Of a DNA stretch of 45,522 nt, positions 28,970-36,844 are shown one piece after another (the first letter of the stretch is position 1; the number at the start of each line of letters is the position of its first letter). Source of the stretch: Brevibacterium senegalense (GTDB lineage Bacteria; Actinomycetota; Actinomycetes; Actinomycetales; Brevibacteriaceae); assembly GCA_020743695.1 (NCBI GenBank), contig DYUK01000225.1, positions 1-45,522 of the forward strand, given 5' to 3'. The position numbers were made by a program, and so were the translations under genes. Below the pieces are notes generated by a model. The model was not told the DNA's origin and searched no databases. It was given only the letters and a program-made list of their open reading frames with translations.

Positions 28970-30796
28970 ATGACCGCACGCATCGTCTCCCTCCACCGAT
29001 ACCCCGTCAAAGGGTTCCCGGCGGAGGGGGTCGCGCGCGCCCGTCTGGAGCCCGGCGCCGGCATCCCCGGCGACCGGGTCCTCGCCGTCTCGGACGGCAC
29101 CGCCGCCCCCGTCCCGGACCGCTGGAACCGCTGGTCGCACTTCTTCGCCCTCAAGAAGCGTCCGGATCTGGCCGCCTGGTCGGTCCGCACGGACCCGGAC
29201 GGGACGATCGTGCTGGTGCCCCCGGCCGCTGGGGTCCGGTCCCCCGCCGCCGAGGCCGCCGCACCCATCCGCATCGACCCGGCCGATCCGTCGTCCCGGT
29301 CCGCCGCGGCCTCCCGCATCGCCGCCCATCTGCCGGGGGCGGACCCGTCCGTCGTCGACGTGCTCACCGCGAGCTCGGCAGCGGGCCCCCAGGGCATGTT
29401 CGACAGCGAGCACGGGCATGTGAGCCTCATCTTCCTCGACACCGTCCGGGCCCTGGCGCGGGCCGACGGCCGTGACCTCGACCCCGCGCGGTTCCGCGGC
29501 AACCTGCTGCTCCAGGGACTGGCGCCGTTCGCGGAGTCCGACCTCGTGGGTGCGATCATGCGGGTGGGCGACGCGCGACTGCTCATCCGCCAGACGATCG
29601 AGCGGTGCACCGCGACGACCGTGCACCCTGACAGCGCCGTCCGCGACCTCAACGTGCCCCGGATCCTCGCGACCCGCTGCGGCCACATCCACTGCGGCCT
29701 CTACGGCGAGGTGCTCACCCCCGGCGAGGTGCGCCCCGGTGACGCCCTGGTCGTCGAGCAGCGCACCACCGACCGGCCGTTGCCGGCGGGGACCGGACCG
29801 CGGTCGCTGCGCGTCCTCGAGTCCTCACCGTTGGACGACGGACGCCACCATCTGCGGCTGGCGGATCCCTACGGCTGGTTCGCGGAGCACTGGCGGGCGG
29901 GGCGGCACGTCCGTGTCCACCTCACCCTCGACGGCGACCCCCACTGGCGCTCCTACACCGCCGTGCTGGTCCGTGACAGCGAGTTCTCGCTGCTCGTGAG
30001 GCCCCGCGGGCCGGTCTCCCGCGCCCTCACCCGCCTGCGCGCCGGTGACCGCCTCACAGTCTCAGGCCCCTTCGGCGGGCTCACCCCGGACTCCCTCACC
30101 CCGGACATTCCCACACCGGGCACTCCCGCACCGGAGACCCCCGCACCGGACCCGCTCGTGATCCTCACCGCGGGAGTGGGCGTCACGACCGCGCTGTCCC
30201 TGCTGCCGGGTCTCCCGGCGGACCAGCCGGTCAGCCTCGTCCACCTCGACCGGAACGCGGATCCGGGCACCAGCACGTCCGTCGACGCGCTGCGCGCCCT
30301 GGCCCAGGGGCCGGGACGCGACCTCCTCGTCTGGGACACGGGGTCCCGCGGTCGCCCCGGACCGGGCGACCTGCAGGAGTGGGTGACCGGGGCCTCGGCG
30401 GCGGTGGTGTGCGGTGGTGCCGACTTCGTCCAGGCGGTCGCGGAGGCGTGCACCGCGGCGGGGCTGCCGGCCACGCGGGTCCACCGGGAGGCCTTCGCAT
30501 CGCCGCAGGACGCCGCGCGGCTCACGGACTTCTCCCCCGCGACGGTCGTGCGTCCGGACGGGAGCCGACTGCGGTGGACGCCGGAGTCCGGCACGCTGCT
30601 CGAGGCCCTCGAGGCGGACGGTGCGCAGGTGACGTACTCCTGCCGCGCGGGCTCGTGCGGCACGTGCGCGATCCGGGTCGACGACCCTCAGGCCAGCGCG
30701 GCCGTGCAGGACGAGACGGCCCAGCCCGGGCCGGGCCGGATCCTCGCCTGCGCCCGCGTGCCGGTGGGCTCCCTCACCGTCCTGAGCGAGGACTGA
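28970..30796 (+). CDS. MOSC domain + FAD/NAD ferredoxin reductase + C-terminal 2Fe-2S ferredoxin fusion protein
   Basis: MTARIVSLHRYPVKGFPAEGV (MOSC_N), MOSC core, VSGPFGG...LVILTAGVGVTTALSLLPGL (reductase), VTYSCRAGSCGTCAIRV...ILACARVPVG (2Fe-2S). Confidence 0.9.
   Translation: MTARIVSLHRYPVKGFPAEGVARARLEPGAGIPGDRVLAVSDGTAAPVPDRWNRWSHFFALKKRPDLAAWSVRTDPDGTIVLVPPAAGVRSPAAEAAAPIRIDPADPSSRSAAASRIAAHLPGADPSVVDVLTASSAAGPQGMFDSEHGHVSLIFLDTVRALARADGRDLDPARFRGNLLLQGLAPFAESDLVGAIMRVGDARLLIRQTIERCTATTVHPDSAVRDLNVPRILATRCGHIHCGLYGEVLTPGEVRPGDALVVEQRTTDRPLPAGTGPRSLRVLESSPLDDGRHHLRLADPYGWFAEHWRAGRHVRVHLTLDGDPHWRSYTAVLVRDSEFSLLVRPRGPVSRALTRLRAGDRLTVSGPFGGLTPDSLTPDIPTPGTPAPETPAPDPLVILTAGVGVTTALSLLPGLPADQPVSLVHLDRNADPGTSTSVDALRALAQGPGRDLLVWDTGSRGRPGPGDLQEWVTGASAAVVCGGADFVQAVAEACTAAGLPATRVHREAFASPQDAARLTDFSPATVVRPDGSRLRWTPESGTLLEALEADGAQVTYSCRAGSCGTCAIRVDDPQASAAVQDETAQPGPGRILACARVPVGSLTVLSED
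30080..30154 (+). repeat. In-frame 15-bp tandem repeat x5 (encodes LTPDS-LTPDI-PTPGT-PAPET-PAPDP)
   Basis: CTCACCCCGGACTCC / CTCACCCCGGACATT / CCCACACCGGGCACT / CCCGCACCGGAGACC / CCCGCACCGGACCCG. Confidence 0.9.
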
Positions 30797-30821
30797 GGAC
30801 TCCTCGGACAGCGGGGTGGGT

Positions 30822-31136
30822 CTACTCGAACATCGCGCGGTACTGCGGGAAGCGCTCCAGGTAGCGGTCGACGTAGCTGCACATCGAGCGCAGCTTGTGG
30901 TCGTCGCGGGCGAAGACGTCGAGCGCCTCCGTCACGAGCGTGCGCGCCCATCCCTGCCGGGAGTGCGACTCGTCGATGATCGTGTGGAGGATCGTGCGGA
31001 CGTCGCCGTCCATCCGGTACTCGAGGAAGCCCACGAGCACGGGAGCATCGCCGGACAGATCGCGGACGACGATCCGGTTGCGGTCCGGCTCCTCCACGAT
31101 GTCGTACGCTCGCGAGACCTTCGACGGCTCTGCCAT
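30822..31136 (-). CDS. Small GNAT-like N-acetyltransferase (YjdJ-type)
   Basis: LVGFLEYRMDGDVRTILHTIIDESHSRQGWARTLVTEALDVFARDDHKLRSMCSYVDRYLERFPQYRAMF. Confidence 0.8.
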   Translation of the reverse strand: MAEPSKVSRAYDIVEEPDRNRIVVRDLSGDAPVLVGFLEYRMDGDVRTILHTIIDESHSRQGWARTLVTEALDVFARDDHKLRSMCSYVDRYLERFPQYRAMFE

Positions 31137-31150
31137 CCGGTACCCCTCTC

Positions 31151-31981
31151 TCAGTCCTCGCCCTTGGCGGGACCCGTCGACGCTGCAGTCTTCCTGGACA
31201 TCCTCTTCTCAAGGTAGCGCGCCAGACCGGCGACGACCATGTTGATGATGATGAAGAGGACGGCGCCCACGATGAACGTGGGCAGGAGGTTGTTGTAGGA
31301 CCGGCCGATCGCGTTCACCTGGTACAGGAGGTCCTGGTACGTGACGATGAAGCCCAGCGCGGAGTCCTTGAGGAGCACGACGACCTGCGCGATGAGCGTG
31401 GGCATCATCGCGCGGACGGCCTGCGGCATGAGGATGAGGCGCATCGTCTGCGAACCGCGCAGGCCGATCGACATGGCCGCCTCGCGCTGCCCGGTGGGCA
31501 CCGCCAGGATGCCCGCGCGCATGATCTCCGCGATCACCATGCCGTTGTAGAGCGTCAGGCCGATGACGACGGACCAGAAGGACCCGATGTCGTTGCCGAA
31601 CAGCAGGAACGTCGCGAAGATGAGGAGGAGCACGGGCACGCCGCGGAAGATCTCCAGCACGATCGTCGACGGCAGACTGATGGCGCGCTGAGGGGCCAGG
31701 CGCAGGAGCGCGAAGGCCACTCCCACGACGAGCGCGAGGACCGTGGCGACGATCGCGACCTTGATCGTCGCCCACATGCCGGCCAGCAGGGTCCGCTGGA
31801 TGACGGCGTAGGAGAACGGGGCCCACTTCGCGACGTCCAGCTGACCCGCGTCCTGGAACTTCCAGACGATGAAGGCCAGCAGCCCCAGCAGCACGAGGAC
31901 GGAGACGACGGACAGCGTCGTGTTGAGCCGGCGGGTGCGGGGACCCGGAGCGTCGAACAGGACCTGGGTGGGGGCGCTCAT
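31151..31981 (-). CDS. Amino acid (glutamate-type) ABC transporter permease, GluD-like
   Basis: LLAGMWATIKVAIVATVLALVVGVAFALLRL...AEIMRAGILAVPTGQREAAMSIGLRGSQTMRLILMPQAVRAMMP. Confidence 0.92.
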   Translation of the reverse strand: MSAPTQVLFDAPGPRTRRLNTTLSVVSVLVLLGLLAFIVWKFQDAGQLDVAKWAPFSYAVIQRTLLAGMWATIKVAIVATVLALVVGVAFALLRLAPQRAISLPSTIVLEIFRGVPVLLLIFATFLLFGNDIGSFWSVVIGLTLYNGMVIAEIMRAGILAVPTGQREAAMSIGLRGSQTMRLILMPQAVRAMMPTLIAQVVVLLKDSALGFIVTYQDLLYQVNAIGRSYNNLLPTFIVGAVLFIIINMVVAGLARYLEKRMSRKTAASTGPAKGED

Positions 31982-32634
31982 CGGAGGATCACCAGCTTCC
32001 GCTCGAGGAGGTCGAAGACCCGGCCGATCACCAGCGCCAGAGCCAGGTAGACGAGCGCGGTGGCGAGCAGCAGCGGGATGACGATGTCGCCGCGGACCTC
32101 GATGGCCCCGCGCATCGCGGAGATGAGCTCACGGTTGTTGAAGGCGGAGGCGATCGAGGTGTTCTTGAGCATCGCGATGATGACGCTGCCCAGGGGCGGC
32201 AGGACCGTGCGGAACGCCTGCGGCAGGACGATGAAGGACAGCACCTGGGTGAATGACAGGCCGATCGCGCGAGCGGCCTCCGCCTGCCCCACCGGCACCG
32301 TCGCGATGCCGGAGCGCAGCGTCTCCGCCACGAAGCAGGAGGTGTAGGCGATGAGGGCGATGTTCGCCAGCACGAACGAGTTCATCGAGGCCGTGCTGCC
32401 GAATCGGATGTCGAGGTACGGCAGCCCGAACACGCAGAAGAACATGACGAGCGTGAGCGGCGTGTTCCGCACGACGTTGACGTACGCGGCGGAGGCGCCG
32501 CGCAGCACCGGGATGGGCGACACGCGCATCGCGGCCAGCAGCGTGCCGCCGATCAGGCAGCCGATCAGCGTGACGCCGAACAGCGACAGCGTCCCCCAGG
32601 TTCCGCTGAGGAACGTCTGGATGAGCGTATTCAC
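31978..32634 (-). CDS. Amino acid (glutamate-type) ABC transporter permease, GluC-like
   Basis: VNVVRNTPLTLVMFF...FVAETLRSGIATVPVGQAEAARAIGLSFTQVLSFIVLPQAFRTVLPPLGS; ATGA overlap with the next permease. Confidence 0.92.
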   Translation of the reverse strand: MNTLIQTFLSGTWGTLSLFGVTLIGCLIGGTLLAAMRVSPIPVLRGASAAYVNVVRNTPLTLVMFFCVFGLPYLDIRFGSTASMNSFVLANIALIAYTSCFVAETLRSGIATVPVGQAEAARAIGLSFTQVLSFIVLPQAFRTVLPPLGSVIIAMLKNTSIASAFNNRELISAMRGAIEVRGDIVIPLLLATALVYLALALVIGRVFDLLERKLVILR

Positions 32635-32670
32635 AGGTGTCCTTCGTTCTCCCTGTCAGGTGGTCCCGGA

Positions 32671-32699
32671 GGCGGCCGGCGGTCATGCCGCCGGCCGCC
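32671..32699. terminator. Strong intra-operon hairpin between binding-protein and permease genes
   Basis: GGCGGCCGGCGG-TCATG-CCGCCGGCCGCC, perfect 12-bp stem, 5-nt loop; no U-tract. Confidence 0.7.
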
Positions 32700-32743
32700 C
32701 CCGGGCGGGACCGAGGTCCCGGTGGAGATCAGCGCCGGTCCGC

Positions 32744-33640
32744 TCAGTAGCGGTCGACCTGGGGCTGCTCGACGTCGGAGGCGTCGCCCAGCGTGTACTC
32801 GAAGGCCTCCGTCCAGGTGCCGTCCTCCATCGAGGCCTCGAGCGCGTCGTTGACCGCGTCGCGCAGCGCCTGGTCGTCCTTGGGCATGCCGACGCCGTAG
32901 GGCTCCTCCGTGAAGGGCTCGCCTGCGACCGTGAACTCTCCCTCGTACTGCGCGGCGTACCCGCGGAGGATCGCGTCATCGGTCGTGACGGCGTCGACGG
33001 AGCCGGACTGCAGGTCCGTCACGCACTTGGAGTACGTGTCGTACGTGACGAGCTCCGCGTCCGGGTACTCCTCCGTGATGTTCTGCGCGGGCGTCGAGCC
33101 GTCGACGGAGCAGACCGTCGAACCCGCCAGGTCGTCCGGGCCGGCGATATCCGAATCCGCCGCGACCAGCAGGTCCTGGCCGGCGACGTAGTACGGACCG
33201 GCGAAGTCGACGACCTCCTTGCGCTCGTCGTTGATCGTGTAGGTCGCGACGACCAGATCGACGTTGCCCTGCTGGAGGAACGGCTCGCGGTTCGCGGACA
33301 CCGTCTCGACCCACTCGATCTGGTCCGGCGCGAAGCCCAGCGCAGCGGCGGTGATCTTCGCGATCTCGATGTCGAAGCCCTCGGGGGCGTCCGAACCCGG
33401 CTCTGTGTTGCCCAGACCGGGCTGGTCCATCTTGACGCCCACCTTGAGGGTGCCGGCGGAGTCCGCCGCTTCCCAGGTGGGGCTGTCGGACAGGTCGACG
33501 TCCTCGGCGACCGTGTACTCGGGGGCCTCGGCCTGGGCCTCCCCCTCGCCTCCGACCTCGGGGGTGCCCTCCTGACCGCAGGCGGTGAGGGCGAGCAGCC
33601 CCACGGCGGCGCCTGCGACGATCGTGCTGAGCTTCTTCAT
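32744..33640 (-). CDS. Glutamate/amino-acid ABC transporter substrate-binding lipoprotein, GluB-like
   Basis: MKKLSTIVAGAAVGLLALTACGQEG lipobox; SBP_bac_3-type GFDIEIAKITAAALGFAPDQIEWVETVSANREPFLQQGNVDLVVATYTINDERKEVVDFAGPYY. Confidence 0.93.
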   Translation of the reverse strand: MKKLSTIVAGAAVGLLALTACGQEGTPEVGGEGEAQAEAPEYTVAEDVDLSDSPTWEAADSAGTLKVGVKMDQPGLGNTEPGSDAPEGFDIEIAKITAAALGFAPDQIEWVETVSANREPFLQQGNVDLVVATYTINDERKEVVDFAGPYYVAGQDLLVAADSDIAGPDDLAGSTVCSVDGSTPAQNITEEYPDAELVTYDTYSKCVTDLQSGSVDAVTTDDAILRGYAAQYEGEFTVAGEPFTEEPYGVGMPKDDQALRDAVNDALEASMEDGTWTEAFEYTLGDASDVEQPQVDRY

Positions 33641-33710
33641 CTCTTCTCCTTGTCCGGGCGCCCGGGTTCTCCGGTGCGCCTGTGGGTCTGCGCCGTGGCG
33701 CGGGGTGTGG

Positions 33711-34475
33711 TCAGTTGGTGAGCAGCTTCGACAGGAAATCCTGTGCGCGTGACGACTGGGGGTTCGTGAAGAACTCCTCCGGCTCCGCGACCTCGACGAT
33801 CTCCCCGTCCGCCATGAACACGACGCGGTGCGCGGCCTTCCGGGCGAAGCCCATCTCGTGGGTGACGACGACCATCGTCATCCCCTCCTGAGCCAGCTCC
33901 ACCATCGTGTCGAGGACCTCGTTGATCATCTCCGGGTCCAGCGCGGACGTGGGCTCGTCGAAGAGCATGAGCTTGGGCTTCATCGCGAGCGACCGGGCGA
34001 TCGCCACGCGCTGCTGCTGGCCGCCGGACAGCTGGGCGGGGTATTTGTCCGCCTGGTGCTCGACCCCCACGCGGCGCAGCAGTCCGCGCGCCAGCTCATC
34101 CGCCTCCGCCCGCTTGAGCCCGCGCACGCGGATGGGACCCAGCGTCACGTTCTCCAGGATCGTCAGGTGGGCGAACAGGTTGAAGGACTGGAACACCATG
34201 CCCACGTCCGAGCGCAGCCGCGCCAGTGCGGCGCCCTCCTCCGGCAGCGGCTGTCCGTCGATCTCGATCGTGCCGGAGGTGATCGTCTCGAGGCGGTTGA
34301 TCGTGCGGCAGAGCGTCGACTTGCCGGAGCCGGACGGCCCGATCACGACGACGACCTCACCGCGGGCGACGCTCAGATCGATGTCCGTGAGCGCCTGGAA
34401 GTCCCCGTAGTGCTTCTGCACGTCCCGCATCACGACGAGGGGCGCTTCCGTGTCCGGGGTCACATTCGCAGTCAT
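33711..34475 (-). CDS. Amino acid ABC transporter ATP-binding protein, GluA-like
   Basis: VVVIGPSGSGKSTLCRTINRLE, AQLSGGQQQRVAIARSLAMKPKLMLFDEPTSALDPEM. Confidence 0.95.
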   Translation of the reverse strand: MTANVTPDTEAPLVVMRDVQKHYGDFQALTDIDLSVARGEVVVVIGPSGSGKSTLCRTINRLETITSGTIEIDGQPLPEEGAALARLRSDVGMVFQSFNLFAHLTILENVTLGPIRVRGLKRAEADELARGLLRRVGVEHQADKYPAQLSGGQQQRVAIARSLAMKPKLMLFDEPTSALDPEMINEVLDTMVELAQEGMTMVVVTHEMGFARKAAHRVVFMADGEIVEVAEPEEFFTNPQSSRAQDFLSKLLTN

Positions 34476-34482
34476 GCCGCCA

Positions 34483-34488
34483 AGACTA
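34483..34488 (-). promoter_or_regulatory. Candidate -10 (TAGTCT) of leaderless ATG start of gluA-like gene
   Basis: Minus strand TAGTCT-TGGCGGC-ATG (7 nt spacing). Confidence 0.5.
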
Positions 34489-34739
34489 CGCACATTGCGC
34501 TCGCAGGGGCATCCCAGGAACGTTTCTCACGCGTTCCGGGCTGGAATCGAAACCCAATCGTCACCGAACGCAGGTGGTCCTCCGACACGCGTGCAGCGCC
34601 CGGAACTGATCTCAGCCGATGAGACGATCGCGCCACACGCGTGGACATGAGGCAGATTCGGTGGCCACAGCGTCAGATCTGCGCATAATGATGCGAGCCC
34701 AGCTTCACCGTCGACCGCGACCTACGAAGGATTCACACA

Positions 34740-36392
34740 ATGGCGTCACCCTCCGATCGTTCCGACTCCCAGTCCGCAGGGCACATGATCGTGCGGTCCC
34801 TCGAGCAGCACGGCGTAGAGCGCGTCTACGTGGTGCCCGGGGAGTCGTACCTCGATGTCCTGGACGGCCTCCACGACTCGACGATCGAGACGGTCGTCTG
34901 CCGCCACGAGGGCGGCGCGGCCTACATGGCCGAGGCCGACGGCAAGATGTCGTCGATCCCCGGCGTCGCGATGGTGACCCGCGGTCCGGGCGCCGCGAAC
35001 GCGCACGTGGGGCTGCACACCGCCTGGCAGGACTCGACCCCGATGGTCCTCTTCGTGGGACTCATCCCCTTCGAGCACCGCGAGAAGGAGGCGTTCCAGG
35101 AGTTCGACCCCAAGGCGTGGTTCGACACGGGCGCCAAGCGCGTCATGGTGCTCGATCACGCGGAGCGCGCCTCGGAGATCGTGGCGGAGGCGATGTTCGC
35201 GGCGAACTCCGGCCGTCCCGGCCCGGTCGTCGTGGGCCTGCCGGAGGACATCATCCGCGAGGCGCACGAGGACTTCGTGCACCCGGAGATCCCCATCGCG
35301 ACCGGCGGCATGACGGTGCAGGACTGGAAGGCGCTGCGGTCCGCGCTGGACGGCGCCGACCGCCCCCTGTTCGTGTTCGGCGGCAACGACTGGACGGACG
35401 AGGCGGCGGAGACGTTCACCCGCTGGCTCGAGGACCACAATCTGCCGGCGGCCGCGGAGTGGCGCTGCCAGGGCACGGTCCCCTTCGGCTCCCCGTCGTA
35501 CGTGGGTCCGCTGGGCTACGGTCGCCCGGCCTTCACGTCGCGGCTCATGGACGAGTCGGACCTGCTGGTGTTCGTGGGCACGGTTCCCGGCGACGTCATC
35601 ACCGACGGCTTCACGGTCCGGCAGAACTGGGAGAAGCAGAACTTCATCGTGACGATCGATCCGTCGCTGCGCGGACGCTCCGGTCCCGTCACCTACCAGA
35701 TCGTCGCGAAGCCGGACCCGTTCATCCGCGACCTCATCCGCATGGACCTGCCTGTCCGCGACACGTGGCGCCAGTGGACGAACCGCCTGCGGAAGGCGCA
35801 GCTCGAGTTCTCCGCACCCCCGGAGGCGCGGCCGGGCGAGGGCCAGGCGCGGATGGCGACGCTCATGGGCGGACTGGTCGAGCGCCTCGACGAGGACGCG
35901 ATGGTCACCTTCGGCGCCGGCGAGCACACCAACTGGGCACACCGGTACTTCCCCACGAACGGCTACGCGTCGATGCTGTCCGCGCGCAACGGGTCGATGG
36001 GCTACTCCGTGCCCTCCGGGATCGCGGCCTCGCTGCGGTACCCGGACCGCCAGGTCATCACGATCGCGGGCGACGGGGAGTTCCTCATGAACGGTCAGGA
36101 GCTGGCGACCGCCGCCCAGTACGGCGCGCACCCCCTGGTCGTCGTGATGGACAACCAGGAGTACGGCACGATCCGCACGCACCAGGAGCGGGAGTACCCG
36201 GAGCGCATCTCCGGCACGCAGATGAAGAACCCGGACTTCGCACTCATGGCGGAGGCCTTCGGCGGGGTCGGCATCCGCGTCGAGCAGGACGCGGACGTCC
36301 CCGCCGCCCTTGACCGGGCGTTCGAGGCGATCGGTGAGGGCACCTTCGCCCTCATCCACATCGTCGTCGAGCAGCGCGTGAAGGCGTACTGA
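34740..36392 (+). CDS. Thiamine-pyrophosphate-requiring enzyme (acetolactate synthase-like)
   Basis: HGVERVYVVPGESYLDVLDGLHDS, CRHEGGAAYMAEADGKMSSIPGVAMVTRGPGAANAHVGLHTA, ITIAGDGEFLMNGQELATAAQYGAHPLVVVMDNQEYGTI. Confidence 0.9.
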   Translation: MASPSDRSDSQSAGHMIVRSLEQHGVERVYVVPGESYLDVLDGLHDSTIETVVCRHEGGAAYMAEADGKMSSIPGVAMVTRGPGAANAHVGLHTAWQDSTPMVLFVGLIPFEHREKEAFQEFDPKAWFDTGAKRVMVLDHAERASEIVAEAMFAANSGRPGPVVVGLPEDIIREAHEDFVHPEIPIATGGMTVQDWKALRSALDGADRPLFVFGGNDWTDEAAETFTRWLEDHNLPAAAEWRCQGTVPFGSPSYVGPLGYGRPAFTSRLMDESDLLVFVGTVPGDVITDGFTVRQNWEKQNFIVTIDPSLRGRSGPVTYQIVAKPDPFIRDLIRMDLPVRDTWRQWTNRLRKAQLEFSAPPEARPGEGQARMATLMGGLVERLDEDAMVTFGAGEHTNWAHRYFPTNGYASMLSARNGSMGYSVPSGIAASLRYPDRQVITIAGDGEFLMNGQELATAAQYGAHPLVVVMDNQEYGTIRTHQEREYPERISGTQMKNPDFALMAEAFGGVGIRVEQDADVPAALDRAFEAIGEGTFALIHIVVEQRVKAY

Positions 36393-36393
36393 C

Positions 36394-36840
36394 ATGGCGA
36401 CGGAGGATCAGACGACAGGCGGCAGCTCGCAGGACTCCCCGCTCTCCGGTTTCCCCTTGCGCTCGTACGACAAGCTCCGCTACGCGGACACGGACCGCCA
36501 GGGCCACGTCAACAACGCCGTGTTCTCGACCTTCTTCGAGACCGGTCGCGTCGAACTCATCCACCAGCTGCGCCAGGTCGCGGCGGACTCTGCGCGTGAC
36601 TTCGTCATCGCGAAGATCACGATCGAGTACGTCGCGGAGCTCCTGTGGCCCGGCGACGTCGAGGTGGGCACACGCGTGATCCGCGTGGGCACCAGCTCGA
36701 TCATCGTCGAGCAGGTGCTCGTGAGCGAGGGCATCGTGCACGCGCGCGCCGAGTCTGTCATGGTGCTGACGGACACGACGACGCGTCGCTCGACCCCGCT
36801 GGACGACCGCTCGCGGTCGTCCCTCGAGAACCTGCGCTGA
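36394..36840 (+). CDS. Acyl-CoA thioesterase (hot-dog fold, 4-hydroxybenzoyl-CoA thioesterase-like)
   Basis: LRYADTDRQGHVNNAVFSTFFETGRVELI...IAKITIEYVAELLWPGDVEVGTRV; 1 nt after the TPP-enzyme stop. Confidence 0.9.
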   Translation: MATEDQTTGGSSQDSPLSGFPLRSYDKLRYADTDRQGHVNNAVFSTFFETGRVELIHQLRQVAADSARDFVIAKITIEYVAELLWPGDVEVGTRVIRVGTSSIIVEQVLVSEGIVHARAESVMVLTDTTTRRSTPLDDRSRSSLENLR

Positions 36841-36844
36841 CGGC

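Noticed and set aside
30080-30154. Short tandem repeats considered as a CRISPR array
   Set aside because: No spacers; contiguous in-frame 15-bp units within a coding sequence.
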